Counted from the first letter of the stretch, positions 12,548 to 22,355 are shown. The stretch is 64,000 nucleotides of DNA from Marinicella algicola (GCF_028401385.1 NZ_JAQOMR010000001.1:3516501-3580500); one strand, 5' to 3'. Notes: generated from the sequence alone by a model not told the origin. Made by a program: numbers and translations.

Positions 12548-13053
12548 TTATTCGAAGAAGCTGCCCATCGGCAGCGGCACCATCAAACCGCGCGCGAAGG
12601 CGACATAGATTACGGCAGTCAACCCAATCGCGATGAGGGCATTGACGAAGACGTTGCGGCGCCCCATCAGCCACATCAGCGAGAAAAGTAGGATCGCAGC
12701 GGAATCGGATAGCCGATGAAGTTAATCGCCGCCACGCAGATGCAGGTGATCGCCACGCCGAGCGCAACATTGGCGTATTGCGGCTTCTCCTCTTCAAGCG
12801 CAGCCGCTACCAATTCGGCGCGAAAGGCCTGAATAGCCATGGTGACGCAGAGTGCGATCAGCACGGTTGCGAAGATGACGGGAAAGCGTCCAGGGCCGAC
12901 ATCAGCGCTGAGGCGGATCTGTGGGAAGTTTCGCGTTTCGAGGATGGCGAGAACAGAGGCGATGCTCAAGACAATCGCGATAACGACAATGGCAACCCTC
13001 TCGCCATGCGTTATGGTTTGACGTGTTGGGGTAGGTTGGTTTGGTTCAGTCAC
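12548..13053 (-). CDS. tctB: Tripartite tricarboxylate transporter small membrane subunit TctB, one frameshift
   Basis: This is a small four-helix membrane protein of about 168 codons. The first helix is IVVIAIVLSIASVLAI, and the C-terminal helices include LLFSLMWLMGRRN and a final hydrophobic segment ending FARGLMVPLPMGSFFE. TctB proteins pair with TctA in tripartite tricarboxylate transporters and are poorly conserved, so the call leans on position and topology. Translation probably starts at GTG 13053, which has GGGAGG seven bases upstream. The frame breaks near 12705, in the CGATTCCGCTGCG stretch; the span of 506 bases (3n+2) means one base is missing. The gene lies between tctC and tctA on the same strand. 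Confidence 0.78.
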
Positions 13054-13115
13054 TGCCGTTCCTCCCGGCTGCTGGTAGACCCGGCGCGAAGGCGCCGGGT
13101 CCATAAAACAGTTTA

Positions 13116-14076
13116 TCAGTTCTGGGTGAGGCCAATACGCGGCACGAGGTCGGCGAAGAAGGCATCGTCACGCTGGATGGCTTCTTCGAACTCCGGTGCG
13201 TCGAGATAGGCGAATGTCATCTTCATGACCTTCATCTGCTCCTGGAAGGACTCTTCCTCGACGACAGTCTTGACCAGTTCACGCAGCGTGTTGACGACGT
13301 CTTCCGGCGTTCCCTTCGGTGCGAAGAGGCCGCGCCATGTACCGACATTGACGTCATAACCGAGTTCCGCAAGCGTCGGGACGTCCGGATAGAGTGTCGA
13401 ACGATGGTCATCCATTACGGCAAGGATACGCAGCTGCCCGGCATCGACATAGTTCGAGACTTCCGCAGGCGAGACCGTGACGGCCTCGATATGCCCGCCA
13501 AGCAGAGCCGTGACGGCGGGATTGGCACCGTCAAAGGGCACGTTGTTGAACTCGACGCCAGCAGCTTCACCAAACGCGGCGGCGGCCAGATGGTAGATCG
13601 CGCCCGTGCCGGAATTGCCGACGCGGAGCTTGCCGGACTCTTCCTTGGCCGAGGCCAGGAATTCCTCAAGCGACTGCCAGGGCGAGATCCGCGCGCACCG
13701 TGACGGCCGCCGGTTCGGCGTTCAGCCGTGCGATCGGCTGGAAGGAATCGGCCTTGAAAGCGGCAAGGCCGAGATGCGGCAGCGTGGTGATTTCAACAAA
13801 GCCCATGGCAATGGTGTATCCATTGGGTCGTGCAGCCATCAGCTGGGTCAGGCCGACGGCACCACCACCACCGGCTTTGTTGACGACACCCAGAGCCTTA
13901 GGGAACACCTTGTTGGCATGGTCGGCGAACGCGCGGGTCAGCAGATCTGTACCGCCGCCGGCAGCCGTCGGCACAATAACCTCCACAGGCCGCGAGGGAT
14001 AGTCTGCCGCAGGTGCGGCTGTGACAAGCGAAGCTACGCCAAGAAGCGCGCCGGCGAATGCAGGAAGAAATTTCAA
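13116..14076 (-). CDS. tctC: Tripartite tricarboxylate transporter periplasmic binding protein TctC, frameshifted
   Basis: This is a Bug/TctC-type solute-binding protein of about 320 codons with an N-terminal signal peptide (MKFLPAFAGALLGVASLVTA, cleavage near AAPA). The mature N-terminus DYPSRPVEVIVPTAAGGGTD is the classic Bug-fold entry, and VGNSGTGAIYHLA and NNVPFDGANPAVTALLGG follow. It should deliver a carboxylate ligand to TctAB. The start is TTG 14074-14076 with GGGAGG five bases upstream. The frame is lost near 13680 (GATCTCGCCCTGGCAG); the length of 961 (3n+1) fits two lost bases. The ligand cannot be read from sequence; the neighbouring dgoK and IclR genes make an aldonate or uronate plausible. 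Confidence 0.83.
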
Positions 14077-14226
14077 TTGAACCTCCCAAGGTTACTTTTC
14101 TAGATACGCCCAGACGGGCGCGGGGTTGCGAAAGTCAGAAAGGCTTTCGCGGTTGAAGCGATCGGCGCCGGATTGTCGGAAAAGGCGACAGTATCGCCGG
14201 CGCGGTTCACCGGGTTTCGCTTCACT

Positions 14227-15209
14227 TCAGCCCGACGTGTGGGCCAGAGAAGTGGATGGAAACAGTCCAAGTGCCTCGGCGAAGCGATGAAGTCCCGCGG
14301 GGGCGGTATTTCCGAGAAGGATTGGTTCGCAATCGCAGGCAACCCTGATCCCTTCGACATAACGAGCACAGAGATCACCATCACCGATAACGGGAAACGA
14401 CACGCTTTCCGTTATCCGCGTGCCAAATCGGCTGCGGGCAGAGACAAGCTCGTGACCGATGACGATGCCGGAGAGATAGTCGGCAAGCGCGACATGCTCG
14501 ATGCGACCGAAAAGACCGAGCGTGCGGGCCGAGAATATCTGATGGGCAAGATCGCCGGGACCGCTTTCCAGCGCCAGTTTTACGCCTTTGGCGAATGCCT
14601 CGGCAGCAACATCCGGGGCAGGCTTTTCACCGTCAGGCATCAGCCGCCCCAGGATCGTGGCGCGCCTGAGCGCGCTGAAAAGCTCGCCGGTCATGTAGCT
14701 GTGAAAGGCCTCGATGCTGCCGCCCCTCACTTCCACCCATTTGGAATGGGTGCCGGGCAACACGATCAGGCGCTCAGAATCGGTATCGGCATCATCGCCG
14801 AGCGCACCGGCGATCTGGATTTCTTCACCGCGCATGACATCGGGACGGCCATTCACCGGATCATAGCTCAGGCCCGGCGCGATCATGATCTCGACGCCGA
14901 GGGGGCCTTCACGCTGACAGCTTTCGAAGCGAGGCTGTGTGTGTCGGCAGGACATGGCACATAGGGCGCCTCGCGCCAGCCTTGCGCGCTGCCAACCATG
15001 CCGCAGGCGACCGCAGCCTGAATCTGAAGCCGTTCAACCCATTCACCGCACATAGAGACGAAGGCCTGTTCAAAACCCTCTCTACCGGAAGCCGGCAAGT
15101 TCTGAATTCCATGCCGACTGGCACGGGTCTCCAGCACCTTGCCGTCCTGATCCATGAGAAAGCCCCTCAGGCTGGACGTACCCCAATCGAGCGCTATCAG
15201 CGCAGCCAT
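14227..15209 (-). CDS. dgoK: 2-dehydro-3-deoxygalactonokinase (first copy), one frameshift
   Basis: DgoK phosphorylates 2-keto-3-deoxy-D-galactonate with ATP, the second step of D-galactonate breakdown. The N-terminus LIALDWGTSSLRGFLMD is the phosphate-binding entry of the family, and GMVGSAQGWREAPYVPCPA, PGTHSKWV and YMTGELFSALR follow, all characteristic of DgoK. After repair it is 328 codons; one base is missing near 14905. ATG 15207-15209 has the ribosome site AAAGGAG, which overlaps the stop of the upstream IclR gene, so the two are likely coupled. A second, divergent dgoK lies at 20162-21135. This copy sits between the regulator and the tct transporter. Confidence 0.87.
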
Positions 15210-15214
15210 TCCTG

Positions 15215-16027
15215 TTACTCCTTTGGTTTCCAGCCAAGTTCGGCGGAAATCGCGTCTGCCGTTGCTCGAACCACTGGCCCCAGTGAACGCATACGTTCCT
15301 CCGGCATATACGGCACGGCACTCGCGATACTTACGCCAGCCACAGCTTCACCACGGACATCGAGAATCGGTGCTCCGACACAACGGATACCCAGTTCGTT
15401 TTCCTCGAAATCGAGTGAGAAGCCGTCTGCCACATAGGCATCCATGCCCTGTTCGAACTCGCTCCACGGCGCCAACTGCGGTCGCTCGTCGCTCTGAGCG
15501 CTGAAGGCGCAAGCCTGTTCGTAGAGGCCCTTCCAGGTCGATTTGGGCAGACCGAGCATCAGCCCCTTGCCGACACCGGTCGATGCGGCAGGCATGCGCT
15601 TTCCGATACGCGAACGCATTTCGAGGCCACGGCGACCGGGGATCTTGGCGAGATAGAACAGCGTTGCCCCATCAAGTTCGGCAAGATGGACTGTGTCGTT
15701 GGTCTTGCGCGCCAGCGCTTCGAGATGCGGCTTTGCCAGTGCGACCAGCGGGCGCTGTTCCAACCCCGCCATACCGAGCCGGATGAGCTTGGGCCCAATC
15801 AGATAACCGCTATACGGCACATGATGAAGATACCCCTCGGCGACCAGATTCCCGAGCATGCGGTGAACAGTGCTGCGGGGCTTCCCGATTGCTGCGGAAA
15901 TTCCCTTCACGTCGGAAATCCCGTCCGCCACGCATTCGAGAATGGCGAGGCCGCGGCTCAGCGTCTGCGTGCCGGCAGGAGCGCTTTTCGGGCCATCAAT
16001 CGGGTCTTTGTCTTCGGTTGTCGTCAT
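15215..16027 (-). CDS. IclR family transcriptional regulator (first copy)
   Basis: This is a 270-residue IclR-type regulator. The N-terminal winged helix-turn-helix (TLSRGLAILECVADG, then KPRSTVHRMLGNLVAEGYL) is followed by the ligand-binding domain with RIGKRMPAASTGVGKGLML and a conserved ELGIRCVGAPI block. IclR proteins often sense small acids and act as repressors or activators. The start is placed at ATG 16027 (MTTTEDKD), which has AAAGG nine bases upstream; the frame extends eleven codons further but without support. It heads a likely transcript with dgoK and possibly tctCBA. A 13-bp motif in its own promoter recurs in front of dgoD, so it probably controls both transcripts. The frame is intact. 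Confidence 0.88.
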   Translation of the reverse strand: MTTTEDKDPIDGPKSAPAGTQTLSRGLAILECVADGISDVKGISAAIGKPRSTVHRMLGNLVAEGYLHHVPYSGYLIGPKLIRLGMAGLEQRPLVALAKPHLEALARKTNDTVHLAELDGATLFYLAKIPGRRGLEMRSRIGKRMPAASTGVGKGLMLGLPKSTWKGLYEQACAFSAQSDERPQLAPWSEFEQGMDAYVADGFSLDFEENELGIRCVGAPILDVRGEAVAGVSIASAVPYMPEERMRSLGPVVRATADAISAELGWKPKE

Positions 16028-16090
16028 TGGTTTGTACCTTTGCTTCTTTCCTACTGCCACATAAAATTTGTGTCAAATAAAATATTACCT

Positions 16091-16108
16091 GTTCATTATA
16101 TGAGACAA
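16091..16108. promoter_or_regulatory. Candidate operator upstream of the IclR gene
   Basis: This imperfect inverted repeat, TGTTCATTATATGAGACA, contains the 13-base core TCATTATATGAGA (16094-16106). The same core is at 19225-19237 on the other strand inside a perfect palindrome in front of dgoD. It lies 64 bases upstream of the chosen IclR start in AT-rich DNA. The likely ligand is the IclR protein encoded next to it, which is inference. Confidence 0.5.
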
Positions 16109-16214
16109 TAGAGCGAAAGGAAAGAGAGAAAATGCAACCTTCGCCCCCCGGCGCGAAGATAAGGTTCAAGCAATTCTGTCTGAGACAACCGTTTTGAACC
16201 GACCAGACGCCCGG

Positions 16215-17152
16215 TTACTGCGGCACCCTGGCCGGAACCGACCGACCGGCGAAATGGGCCGCCAGGTTTTCAGCAAAGAGATCGGACATCGCCTTGCGCG
16301 TTTCGTTGGTGGCGCTTGCCATATGCGGCGTCAGCACGACGTTATCCAACGCCTTAAGCGCCTCTGGTACGTGCGGTTCATTCTCGAATACATCGAGCCC
16401 CGCGCCCGCGATTGTTCCATTCCGAAGCGCTGCGATCAGCGCGGTTTCGTCAACGACAGTTCCGCGGGCAACGTTGATCAGATAGCCTTCGGGGCCGAGG
16501 GCCGAAAGAACCTTTGCGCCGATGAGACCACGGGTCGACGGGCCGCCATAGGTGGTCGCAACGAGAAAATCGACGTTGGCCGCCAGCTCTTCCGGTGTCT
16601 CCTGAAAGCGATAGGACACGCCGTCCACCGGGGCGCGATCAGTATAGGCGATATCCATGGAAAACGCTTCAGCGCGTCTGGCGATGGCTGTGCCAATCCG
16701 TCCGAGGCCGACAATACCGAGTCGGGAACCGCTGACTTTTTCGTAAACGGGAAGCCGCCATCGACCCATTTGCCTTTGCGAACAAAACGGTCGGCAACGG
16801 GCGTACGCCTGGCAACCGACAGCATCAGGCCGATGGCATGGTCGGAAACGTCATCCGTCAAAACGCCGGGCGTGTGGGTCACGATAACCCCATGCTTATG
16901 CGCCGCGGCGACATCGACGCCGTCATAGCCAACGCCGAAAACCGACAGGATTTCGAGATTGGGAAATTGAGCAATAAAGTCGGCGGTGACGTTCGATTCG
17001 CCATTGGCGGCGAGCGCACGGATGCGGGGAATAAGCGCCTCCAAGTCACCGCGCGCCACGACCTCGTCGTAACGGTGATAGGCGTAGGCTTCCTCCATCT
17101 GGCGGTCGAGCCTGGGCGGCAGCGGCGCGACGGAAAGCACATCGATAGACAT
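16215..17152 (-). CDS. D-isomer-specific 2-hydroxyacid dehydrogenase, one frameshift
   Basis: This is a 313-codon NAD(P)-dependent dehydrogenase of the GhrB/hydroxypyruvate reductase type. The N-terminal substrate domain includes LEILSVFGVGYDGVD and HTPGVLTDDVSDHAI. The nucleotide-binding motif is LGIVGLGRIGTAIARR, and the catalytic triad appears as Arg in LINVARGTVVDE, Glu in DVFENEPHVP and His in LTPHMASAT. Such enzymes reduce glyoxylate, hydroxypyruvate or 2-keto-gluconate; the substrate here is not clear. The start ATG 17152 has GAGG eight bases upstream. One base is missing in the A-run near 16740, and restoring it joins FPFTKK to VSGSRLG. It follows dgoA in the dgoD-dgoA operon, so it may process a keto-acid or aldehyde from that route. 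Confidence 0.87.
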
Positions 17153-17291
17153 TCTGATTTCCTCATTTGGCAAGGCTTCGCCGTCCGGACCGGGAGACAT
17201 CTCCGAGCCCGTTTCCAGCGACGATATTGATGGAGAGCGCTTCGCCGCCTGCCGTGGCATTGCAGAAGCGCTTGCTTTGATGCGCCGGACT

Positions 17292-17941
17292 TTAACCCGA
17301 GGCGCCCGTAATCCGGCGATACTCGGCCACCAGCGCCTGGGCTGAAGCAAAGATATCCTCGACGGACTTTCCGGACTTGTAGAGCGTCGAGCCGAAACCG
17401 AAGCCGGCCGCCCCTTTTCCATGAAGGCCGCCATGTTGGTGACGTCGACCCCACCGACGGGTAGAAGCCTTGTGCCCTTGGGAAGCACGGCCTTGATATC
17501 CGGCAGATAGTCAGGCCCCATTCGGCCCGCAGGGAAGATCTTCACTGCGCTCGCACCGGCCTTCAGCGCCCGGAAGCATTCCGTCGGCGTCAGCGCACCG
17601 GGCATGGTCGCCATTCCGTAGGAGACGGCCTTGCCGATGACGGCGGGATCGACATTGGGCGAAACCATCAGCGTACCGCCGGCCTCATGCAGCCGGTCGA
17701 CATCGGCAACATCGAGCACCGTACCGGCGCCAACAAGGACATCTTCCGGCAGCCGTGCCGAAAGCCTTACGATGGAGGTGAACGGATCCGGCGAGTTCAG
17801 TGGCACTTCGATGAAGCGGAAGCCGGCTGCAATCACCGCATCGGCGACAGCATCGACTTCTTCGACCGTAACCCCGCGCAGAATGGCGACCAGCGGCATG
17901 GCCGCAAATGCGTCGTCCAGAATATCGAGACCTTTTACCAT
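17292..17941 (-). CDS. dgoA: 2-dehydro-3-deoxy-6-phosphogalactonate aldolase, one frameshift
   Basis: This is a class I KDPG/KDPGal-type aldolase of about 217 codons. It cleaves 2-keto-3-deoxy-6-phosphogalactonate to pyruvate and glyceraldehyde 3-phosphate. It shows MPLVAILRGV, the catalytic Glu in FIEVPLNSP (residue 45), the phosphate-binding GAGTVL, and the Schiff-base Lys in AVKIFPAGR (residue 134). The frame breaks at the GGGG after AFMEKG (near 17420); with one G restored the end reads AAGFGFGSTLYKSG and runs to the TAA at 17292. The start overlaps the dgoD stop (ATGGTAA), indicating coupled translation. Placement between dgoD and dgoK genes favours the galactonate isomer over KDPG. Confidence 0.88.
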
Positions 17942-19082
17942 TCTGCGATGCTCCCATCTTCGTGCCGCCAGATCGGGTTGCGCCAGCGATGCCCTTCCTG
18001 CGAACGTTCGATAATTTTCTCTTCGTCGATGCTGACGCCGAGGCCTGGCTGGTCGAGAACGGGTAGATAACCGTTCTCGATCTTCAACGGCGTGGGGTCG
18101 GTCACATAATCGAGGACGTCATTGCCCTTGTTGTAATGAATGCCCATCGATTGTTCCTGGATGAAGGCATTGGGGAAATGAAGTCGAGCTGCAGCGAGGC
18201 GGCAAGCGCGATCGGTCCGAGCGGGCAATGCGGCGCAAGCGCGACATCATAGGTTTCCGCCAGCGTCGCGATCTTCATACCCTCGGTGATGCCACCGCAA
18301 TGGCAGAGGTCAGGCTGGACGATATCGACCATACGGGCTTCCATGATGGCGCGGAAATCATAACGGGTGAACATGCGTTCGCCGGTGGCAATCGGATAGG
18401 AAAGTCCGGAGGCGATCTGCGGTAGGCAATGGAGCTGCTCGGTAAGCACCGGCTCTTCGACAAACAGCGGATGGATCGGCTCCAGTTCGCGCAGCAGCGT
18501 CTTTGCCATCGGGCGATGGACGCGACCATGGAAATCAATCGCGATGCCGACATCGGGACCGACGGCTTCGCGAGCCTCAGCGGCACGAGCGACCGCTTCG
18601 TCCACCTTGCGGTGGCTGTCAACGATCTGCATTTCCGGGGTGCCGTTCATCTTGAAGGCAGTAAAACCCTTGGCGACGACTTCCTTCGCCTGACGGCCGA
18701 TATCGCCGGGACGATCACCGCCAATCCAGCAATACATGCGCATCTTGTCGCGCACCGCTCCGCCGAGCAACTGGTGCACAGGCACGCCGAGCGCCTTGCC
18801 CTTGATGTCCCAGAGCGCCTGATCGATGCCGGCAATGGCGCTCATCAGGATCGGGCCGCCGCGGTAAAAACCGCCACGGTAAAGCATCTGCCAGATGTCC
18901 TGGATATTGCGCGGGTCCTTGCCGATCACATAGTCGGAGAGTTCTTCGATGGCGGCCTGCACGGTGGCGGCACGGCCTTCGATAACAGGCTCGCCCCACC
19001 CGACAATACCTTCATCTGTCTCGATCTTGAGGAACATCCAGCGCGGGGGCACCTGCCAGGTTTTGAGTGCGGTGATCTTCAT
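17935..19082 (-). CDS. dgoD: D-galactonate dehydratase, one frameshift
   Basis: This enolase-superfamily enzyme of about 383 codons is very close to E. coli DgoD (382 aa) along its whole length. It dehydrates D-galactonate to 2-keto-3-deoxygalactonate. It shows [40 protein letters not shown], the metal ligand and catalytic His region AIDFHGRVH, the Glu ligands in FVEEPV and TGERMF, and the second His in [13 protein letters not shown]. The C-terminus [12 protein letters not shown] to [11 protein letters not shown] is in another frame; one base is missing near 18180. ATG 19082 is preferred over an upstream GTG because AAGGA lies seven bases before it. It is first in the dgoD-dgoA-dehydrogenase operon and has a strong palindrome upstream. 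Confidence 0.93.
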
Positions 19083-19221
19083 GTCCACGTCCTTTTATTC
19101 GCACGATGCCGGCCTGACCGGTGCGCGGGATATCAAAGGACACATGCCTTGCACCCCGGACGCCATCAGGTCGCAGGCGCTGTTGTAAGCGCAGGCAAGA
19201 AGTATGTCAAATAATGATTTT

Positions 19222-19242
19222 ATATCTCATATAATGAGATAT
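19222..19242. promoter_or_regulatory. Perfect palindromic operator candidate between dgoD and the isomerase-like gene
   Basis: ATATCTCAT-ATA-ATGAGATAT is a perfect 9-bp inverted repeat with a 3-base spacer, in AT-rich DNA 140 bases upstream of dgoD. Its core (19225-19237, minus strand TCATTATATGAGA) equals the core at 16094-16106 upstream of the first IclR gene. Confidence 0.6.
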
Positions 19243-19324
19243 TTATTGCGTTTACCAGATGAAACTCGTGTCAGAACCAAACATCTGCGCGACGCCTTAC
19301 GCGCCCTATCGCCAGAGGCCGGCG

Positions 19325-20116
19325 TCAGAGTGCGGCAAGGCTTCTTGCGAAATCTGCGCGCATGCCAGCCAGAGACCCGTGACTGGTCGTCGTGGGTTTG
19401 AACTCGAAACCGACGCGTCCTGCGTAATGATTGTCGAGCAACCACCGGAGCCGACGGACAAGGTCGACCTTACCGCTGCCCGGTTCGTGCCTTCCCGGAT
19501 GATCCGCGACATGCACGTGAACGATCTTGTCGACATGTCCAAAAAGCGTCTCCTCGAATGGCTCGCCCATGACAGCAGAGTGATAGAGATCATAGACGAC
19601 GCCGACTTCTGCCCGCCCGACCTTCTCAACCACCGCGAACGCCTCAGAGGTCGAATCGAGGAAATGGCCGGGGTGGTCGACACGCGTATTGAGCGGCTCG
19701 AGACCAAGGCGCACGCCGGACCCGGAAAGAATGTCGGCGGCCTGCCGGAGAGCGAGGATAAGCGCCTCCCCTTGCGCCCGCCGGCCGGCTCCCTCTATCG
19801 CATTCCCGGCCTGGGCTATGAGGACCGGCGCGCCAAACCGTTCAGCAACCGCCATCGATTGCTCAAGACCCGCCAACCATCGCGCGTGGTTTGCCGGATC
19901 GGTCAGCGGGATCAGAGGCTCGGCCACGCAGCCGGCAACCGCTATGTCATGTTCTTCGGCCACTCGGCAGATCGCATCGATGTCCTTGTTCGACCACAGC
20001 CAGAACTCGAAAGCATCGAAACCCGCTTTTGCCGCGTGGGCGATACGGTTGGCAAAAACATCGGAGGGCTCGGCAAAAAGCCATTCGAGGCAGGCAGAAA
20101 ACTCAGGTTGCGACAT
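19325..20116 (-). CDS. Sugar phosphate isomerase/epimerase family (hydroxypyruvate isomerase-like TIM barrel)
   Basis: This is a 263-residue TIM-barrel protein of the xylose isomerase-like/AP endonuclease 2 superfamily. It starts SACLEWLFAE and has AAKAGFDAFEFW; the metal-binding acidic residues appear as Glu in LGLEPLN, Asp in VYDLYHS and His in HVHVADHPGRHEPGSG, and it ends with GFEFKP. The HPGRxEPGxG pattern is typical of hydroxypyruvate isomerase (Hyi) relatives, which interconvert hydroxypyruvate and tartronate semialdehyde, but the substrate is not certain. ATG 20116 has GAGGA just upstream; the frame extends four codons further without support. It is last in the ABC-enolase-aldolase-kinase operon, 45 bases after the second dgoK. 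The frame is intact. Confidence 0.8.
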   Translation of the reverse strand: MSQPEFSACLEWLFAEPSDVFANRIAHAAKAGFDAFEFWLWSNKDIDAICRVAEEHDIAVAGCVAEPLIPLTDPANHARWLAGLEQSMAVAERFGAPVLIAQAGNAIEGAGRRAQGEALILALRQAADILSGSGVRLGLEPLNTRVDHPGHFLDSTSEAFAVVEKVGRAEVGVVYDLYHSAVMGEPFEETLFGHVDKIVHVHVADHPGRHEPGSGKVDLVRRLRWLLDNHYAGRVGFEFKPTTTSHGSLAGMRADFARSLAAL

Positions 20117-20161
20117 GACGGTCCTCATTTGGTGTGGCGCGGGCTGCTATCGGTATGGCAT

Positions 20162-21135
20162 TCAGCCGGATAGTGAAGCGGCTTTGAGAAGTCCTGCTTT
20201 GCCGGCAACCAGATAGAGCCCGGAGGAGGATGCGTCGTCGACATATTCGGCGGGTGGACAATCAAGGATCCGCAAGGCGTCCTGATAACGTCTGCAAAGC
20301 GCTTGCTCACCAATCAATATCAATGGAGCGTCCGCATCTGCCCGCCGCTCCAGACTTGCCGCCATTTCGTTGCCGATCAGCAATCCGGAAAGGTATTCTC
20401 TGAGGACATTGCCGGCCAAATCGCCGGTCAGCCCGCGCGTTCGCACCCCGAACAGGAGGTGCTGAAGGCGATCCGGTTCTGCCGCCGAGGCCGCCACGCC
20501 CTCTGCAAATGCCGCAGCCGCGGCGTTCCATTCCGCCGGCGTTTCAGACATCAGACGCCCCAGTATCGAATGGCGCGCAAGCACCGAAAACAGCTCACCG
20601 GTCATATAGGTGGTGAAGTCGACAACCTTGCCTTTCGAAACCCGGACCCATTTTGAGTGTGTGCCTGGCAAGAGAAACTCGGCGTTGACGCCAAACTTGG
20701 GGTGTTGCGCAAGAGCGCCTGCGATCTGGATCTCCTCCCCCGCATGACATCCGGCTGCCCATGGTCGGGGCGATAGATCATGCCGGGCGCGATCAAAACA
20801 TCGTCTCCGGTCTCGGTTGTGACGTGGACCGAAGCATCCGCCAACTGGGCAAAGTCAACCGGGCAGGAAATGTATGGCGCCTCCTTCCAACCCTGAGCAC
20901 TGCCGACCATGCCGCCGGCAATCACCGGGAGACCCTCCGGCCAGCCTGCGCGGATCTCCGCGAACGCCTTTTCAAAACCGGCATGGCCCGGCTGCGCCAG
21001 GTTCTGAATGCCGCGATCGCTCGATCTCGTGTCCAGAACCACGCCATCAACATCCATAAGATAGGCACGAAGGGCAGACGTGCCCCAGTCGAGTGCGATC
21101 AGCGAAGCGGCCTCTCCTATCGCGTTGTCGGTCAT
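20162..21135 (-). CDS. dgoK: 2-dehydro-3-deoxygalactonokinase (second copy), one frameshift
   Basis: This second DgoK homologue, 325 codons after repair, clearly diverges from the copy at 14227-15209. The shared signatures are LIALDWGTSALRAYLMD, GGMVGSAQGWKEAPYISCP, IAPGMIY, LPGTHSKWVRV and YMTGELFSVLARHSILGRL. One base is missing in the GGGGG run near 20742, after DVMRG. The ATG overlaps the stop of the ABC ATPase gene (ATGA), so the two are coupled. Its operon holds an enolase-family dehydratase and a DapA-like aldolase but no KDPGal aldolase, so a phosphorylated product would need dgoA from the neighbouring operon. It may act on a 2-keto-3-deoxy acid other than KDGal. Confidence 0.85.
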
Positions 21136-22193
21136 GGTCGAATACGCTCCCCGTTCGCCGGTTCGAAAAAGTAAAGCTGATCCTCCGGCAGGTTGATCCG
21201 GATCTTTTCGCCAATCGCGGCCCTAATGCGTTCATGGAGCACGATCGCCATGCTCTGCCCTGCGACAGAAACAACCAGATGCGTATCTGCGCCCATGGGC
21301 TCCACAGCTTCGACCTGCGCAGGCAGGCCGTCCGTTTCGATGCGTACCTGTTCAGGCCTGATACCAACCGTCACCGGTCCGGCATGGGTCCTCGACATGG
21401 CTGCCGGAAAGCTAAGCTCATCGTCTATTGAGACCCGTCCCGACGCCGGATCCACCGATCGCGCTTCCAGGAAATTCATCGATGGCGATCCGAGGAAACC
21501 GGCAACAAAGCGATTATTGGGATCATCATAAAGATCGAGCGGCGAACCCATCTGCTCGATCACGCCATCGCGCATGACGACGATCTTGTCGGCCATGGTC
21601 ATCGCTTCGACCTGGTCATGGGTGACGTAGATCGTGGTGGTTTTCAGCCGCTCGTGCAGCGCCTTGATCTCGATGCGCATCTGCACGCGGAGTTTGGCAT
21701 CAAGGTTCGACAGCGGTTCATCGAACAGAAAGACTGAAGGGTCGCGGACGATCGCACGCCCCATGGCAACGCGCTGCCGTTGGCCGCCCGAAAGTTGCCC
21801 AGGATAGCGTTCCAGAAAATCGTTCAGTCCCAGAATGTCGGCGGCGCGGTTGACCTTCTCATCGAATTCCGCCTTCCCGGCTTTTCGCAGGCGCAGCGAA
21901 AACCCCATGTTCTGGGCCACTGTCATGTGCGGATAAAGCGCGTAGTTCTGGAACACCATCGCGATGTCGCGTTCCTTGGGCGCAAGGTCATTCAAGACCT
22001 TGCCGCCGGATAAAAGCTGGCCGCCGGAAATCGATTCCAGGCCGGCAATCATACGCAACAGCGTCGATTTCCCGCAACCGGACGGCCCGACCAAGGTCAC
22101 GAACTCGCCGTCCTTAATGTCGATGGACACGCCATGCAGAACCTCGTGGGCTCCGTATGACTTGCGAACCTTGTCGATCGTGATTGAAGCCAT
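21132..22193 (-). CDS. ugpC: Sugar ABC transporter ATP-binding protein (UgpC/MalK type), first system
   Basis: This is a 353-residue CUT1-family ATPase. It has Walker [10 protein letters not shown] at residues 36-44, the Q-loop in [13 protein letters not shown], signature [10 protein letters not shown] at 134-143 and Walker B VFLFDEP at 154-160, followed by the switch His in [11 protein letters not shown]-terminal regulatory OB-type domain contains FVAGFLGSPSMNF and GIRPEQVRI. It powers the permease pair at 24709-26488. ATG 22193 is chosen because GGGAGG is nine bases upstream; an earlier in-frame ATG overlaps that site. Separation from the permeases by the enolase and aldolase genes is typical of sugar-acid operons. 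The gene symbol is the generic family name. Confidence 0.92.
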   Translation of the reverse strand: MASITIDKVRKSYGAHEVLHGVSIDIKDGEFVTLVGPSGCGKSTLLRMIAGLESISGGQLLSGGKVLNDLAPKERDIAMVFQNYALYPHMTVAQNMGFSLRLRKAGKAEFDEKVNRAADILGLNDFLERYPGQLSGGQRQRVAMGRAIVRDPSVFLFDEPLSNLDAKLRVQMRIEIKALHERLKTTTIYVTHDQVEAMTMADKIVVMRDGVIEQMGSPLDLYDDPNNRFVAGFLGSPSMNFLEARSVDPASGRVSIDDELSFPAAMSRTHAGPVTVGIRPEQVRIETDGLPAQVEAVEPMGADTHLVVSVAGQSMAIVLHERIRAAIGEKIRINLPEDQLYFFEPANGERIRP

Positions 22194-22355
22194 GATTTTT
22201 CGACCTCCCATAAGCGGAGCGGTGTCAAAACCGCCGGGCGCTCATTGTCCTTCAATGCACCGGCGAAACCGTTTCAACCGGAACAGCTCCTGAGTTAATT
22301 TTCAGCCGGGCAGCGGAGCAGCGCTCCTTGCACCCCTGCCGCCCCATTCTTGGCC

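Noticed and set aside
16478..17941. A 487-residue fusion of KDPGal aldolase and 2-hydroxyacid dehydrogenase in one frame
   Set aside because: The apparent fusion comes from two frame breaks. The true aldolase C-terminus and TAA (17292) and the dehydrogenase start with its ribosome site (17152) are both present, so these are two genes.
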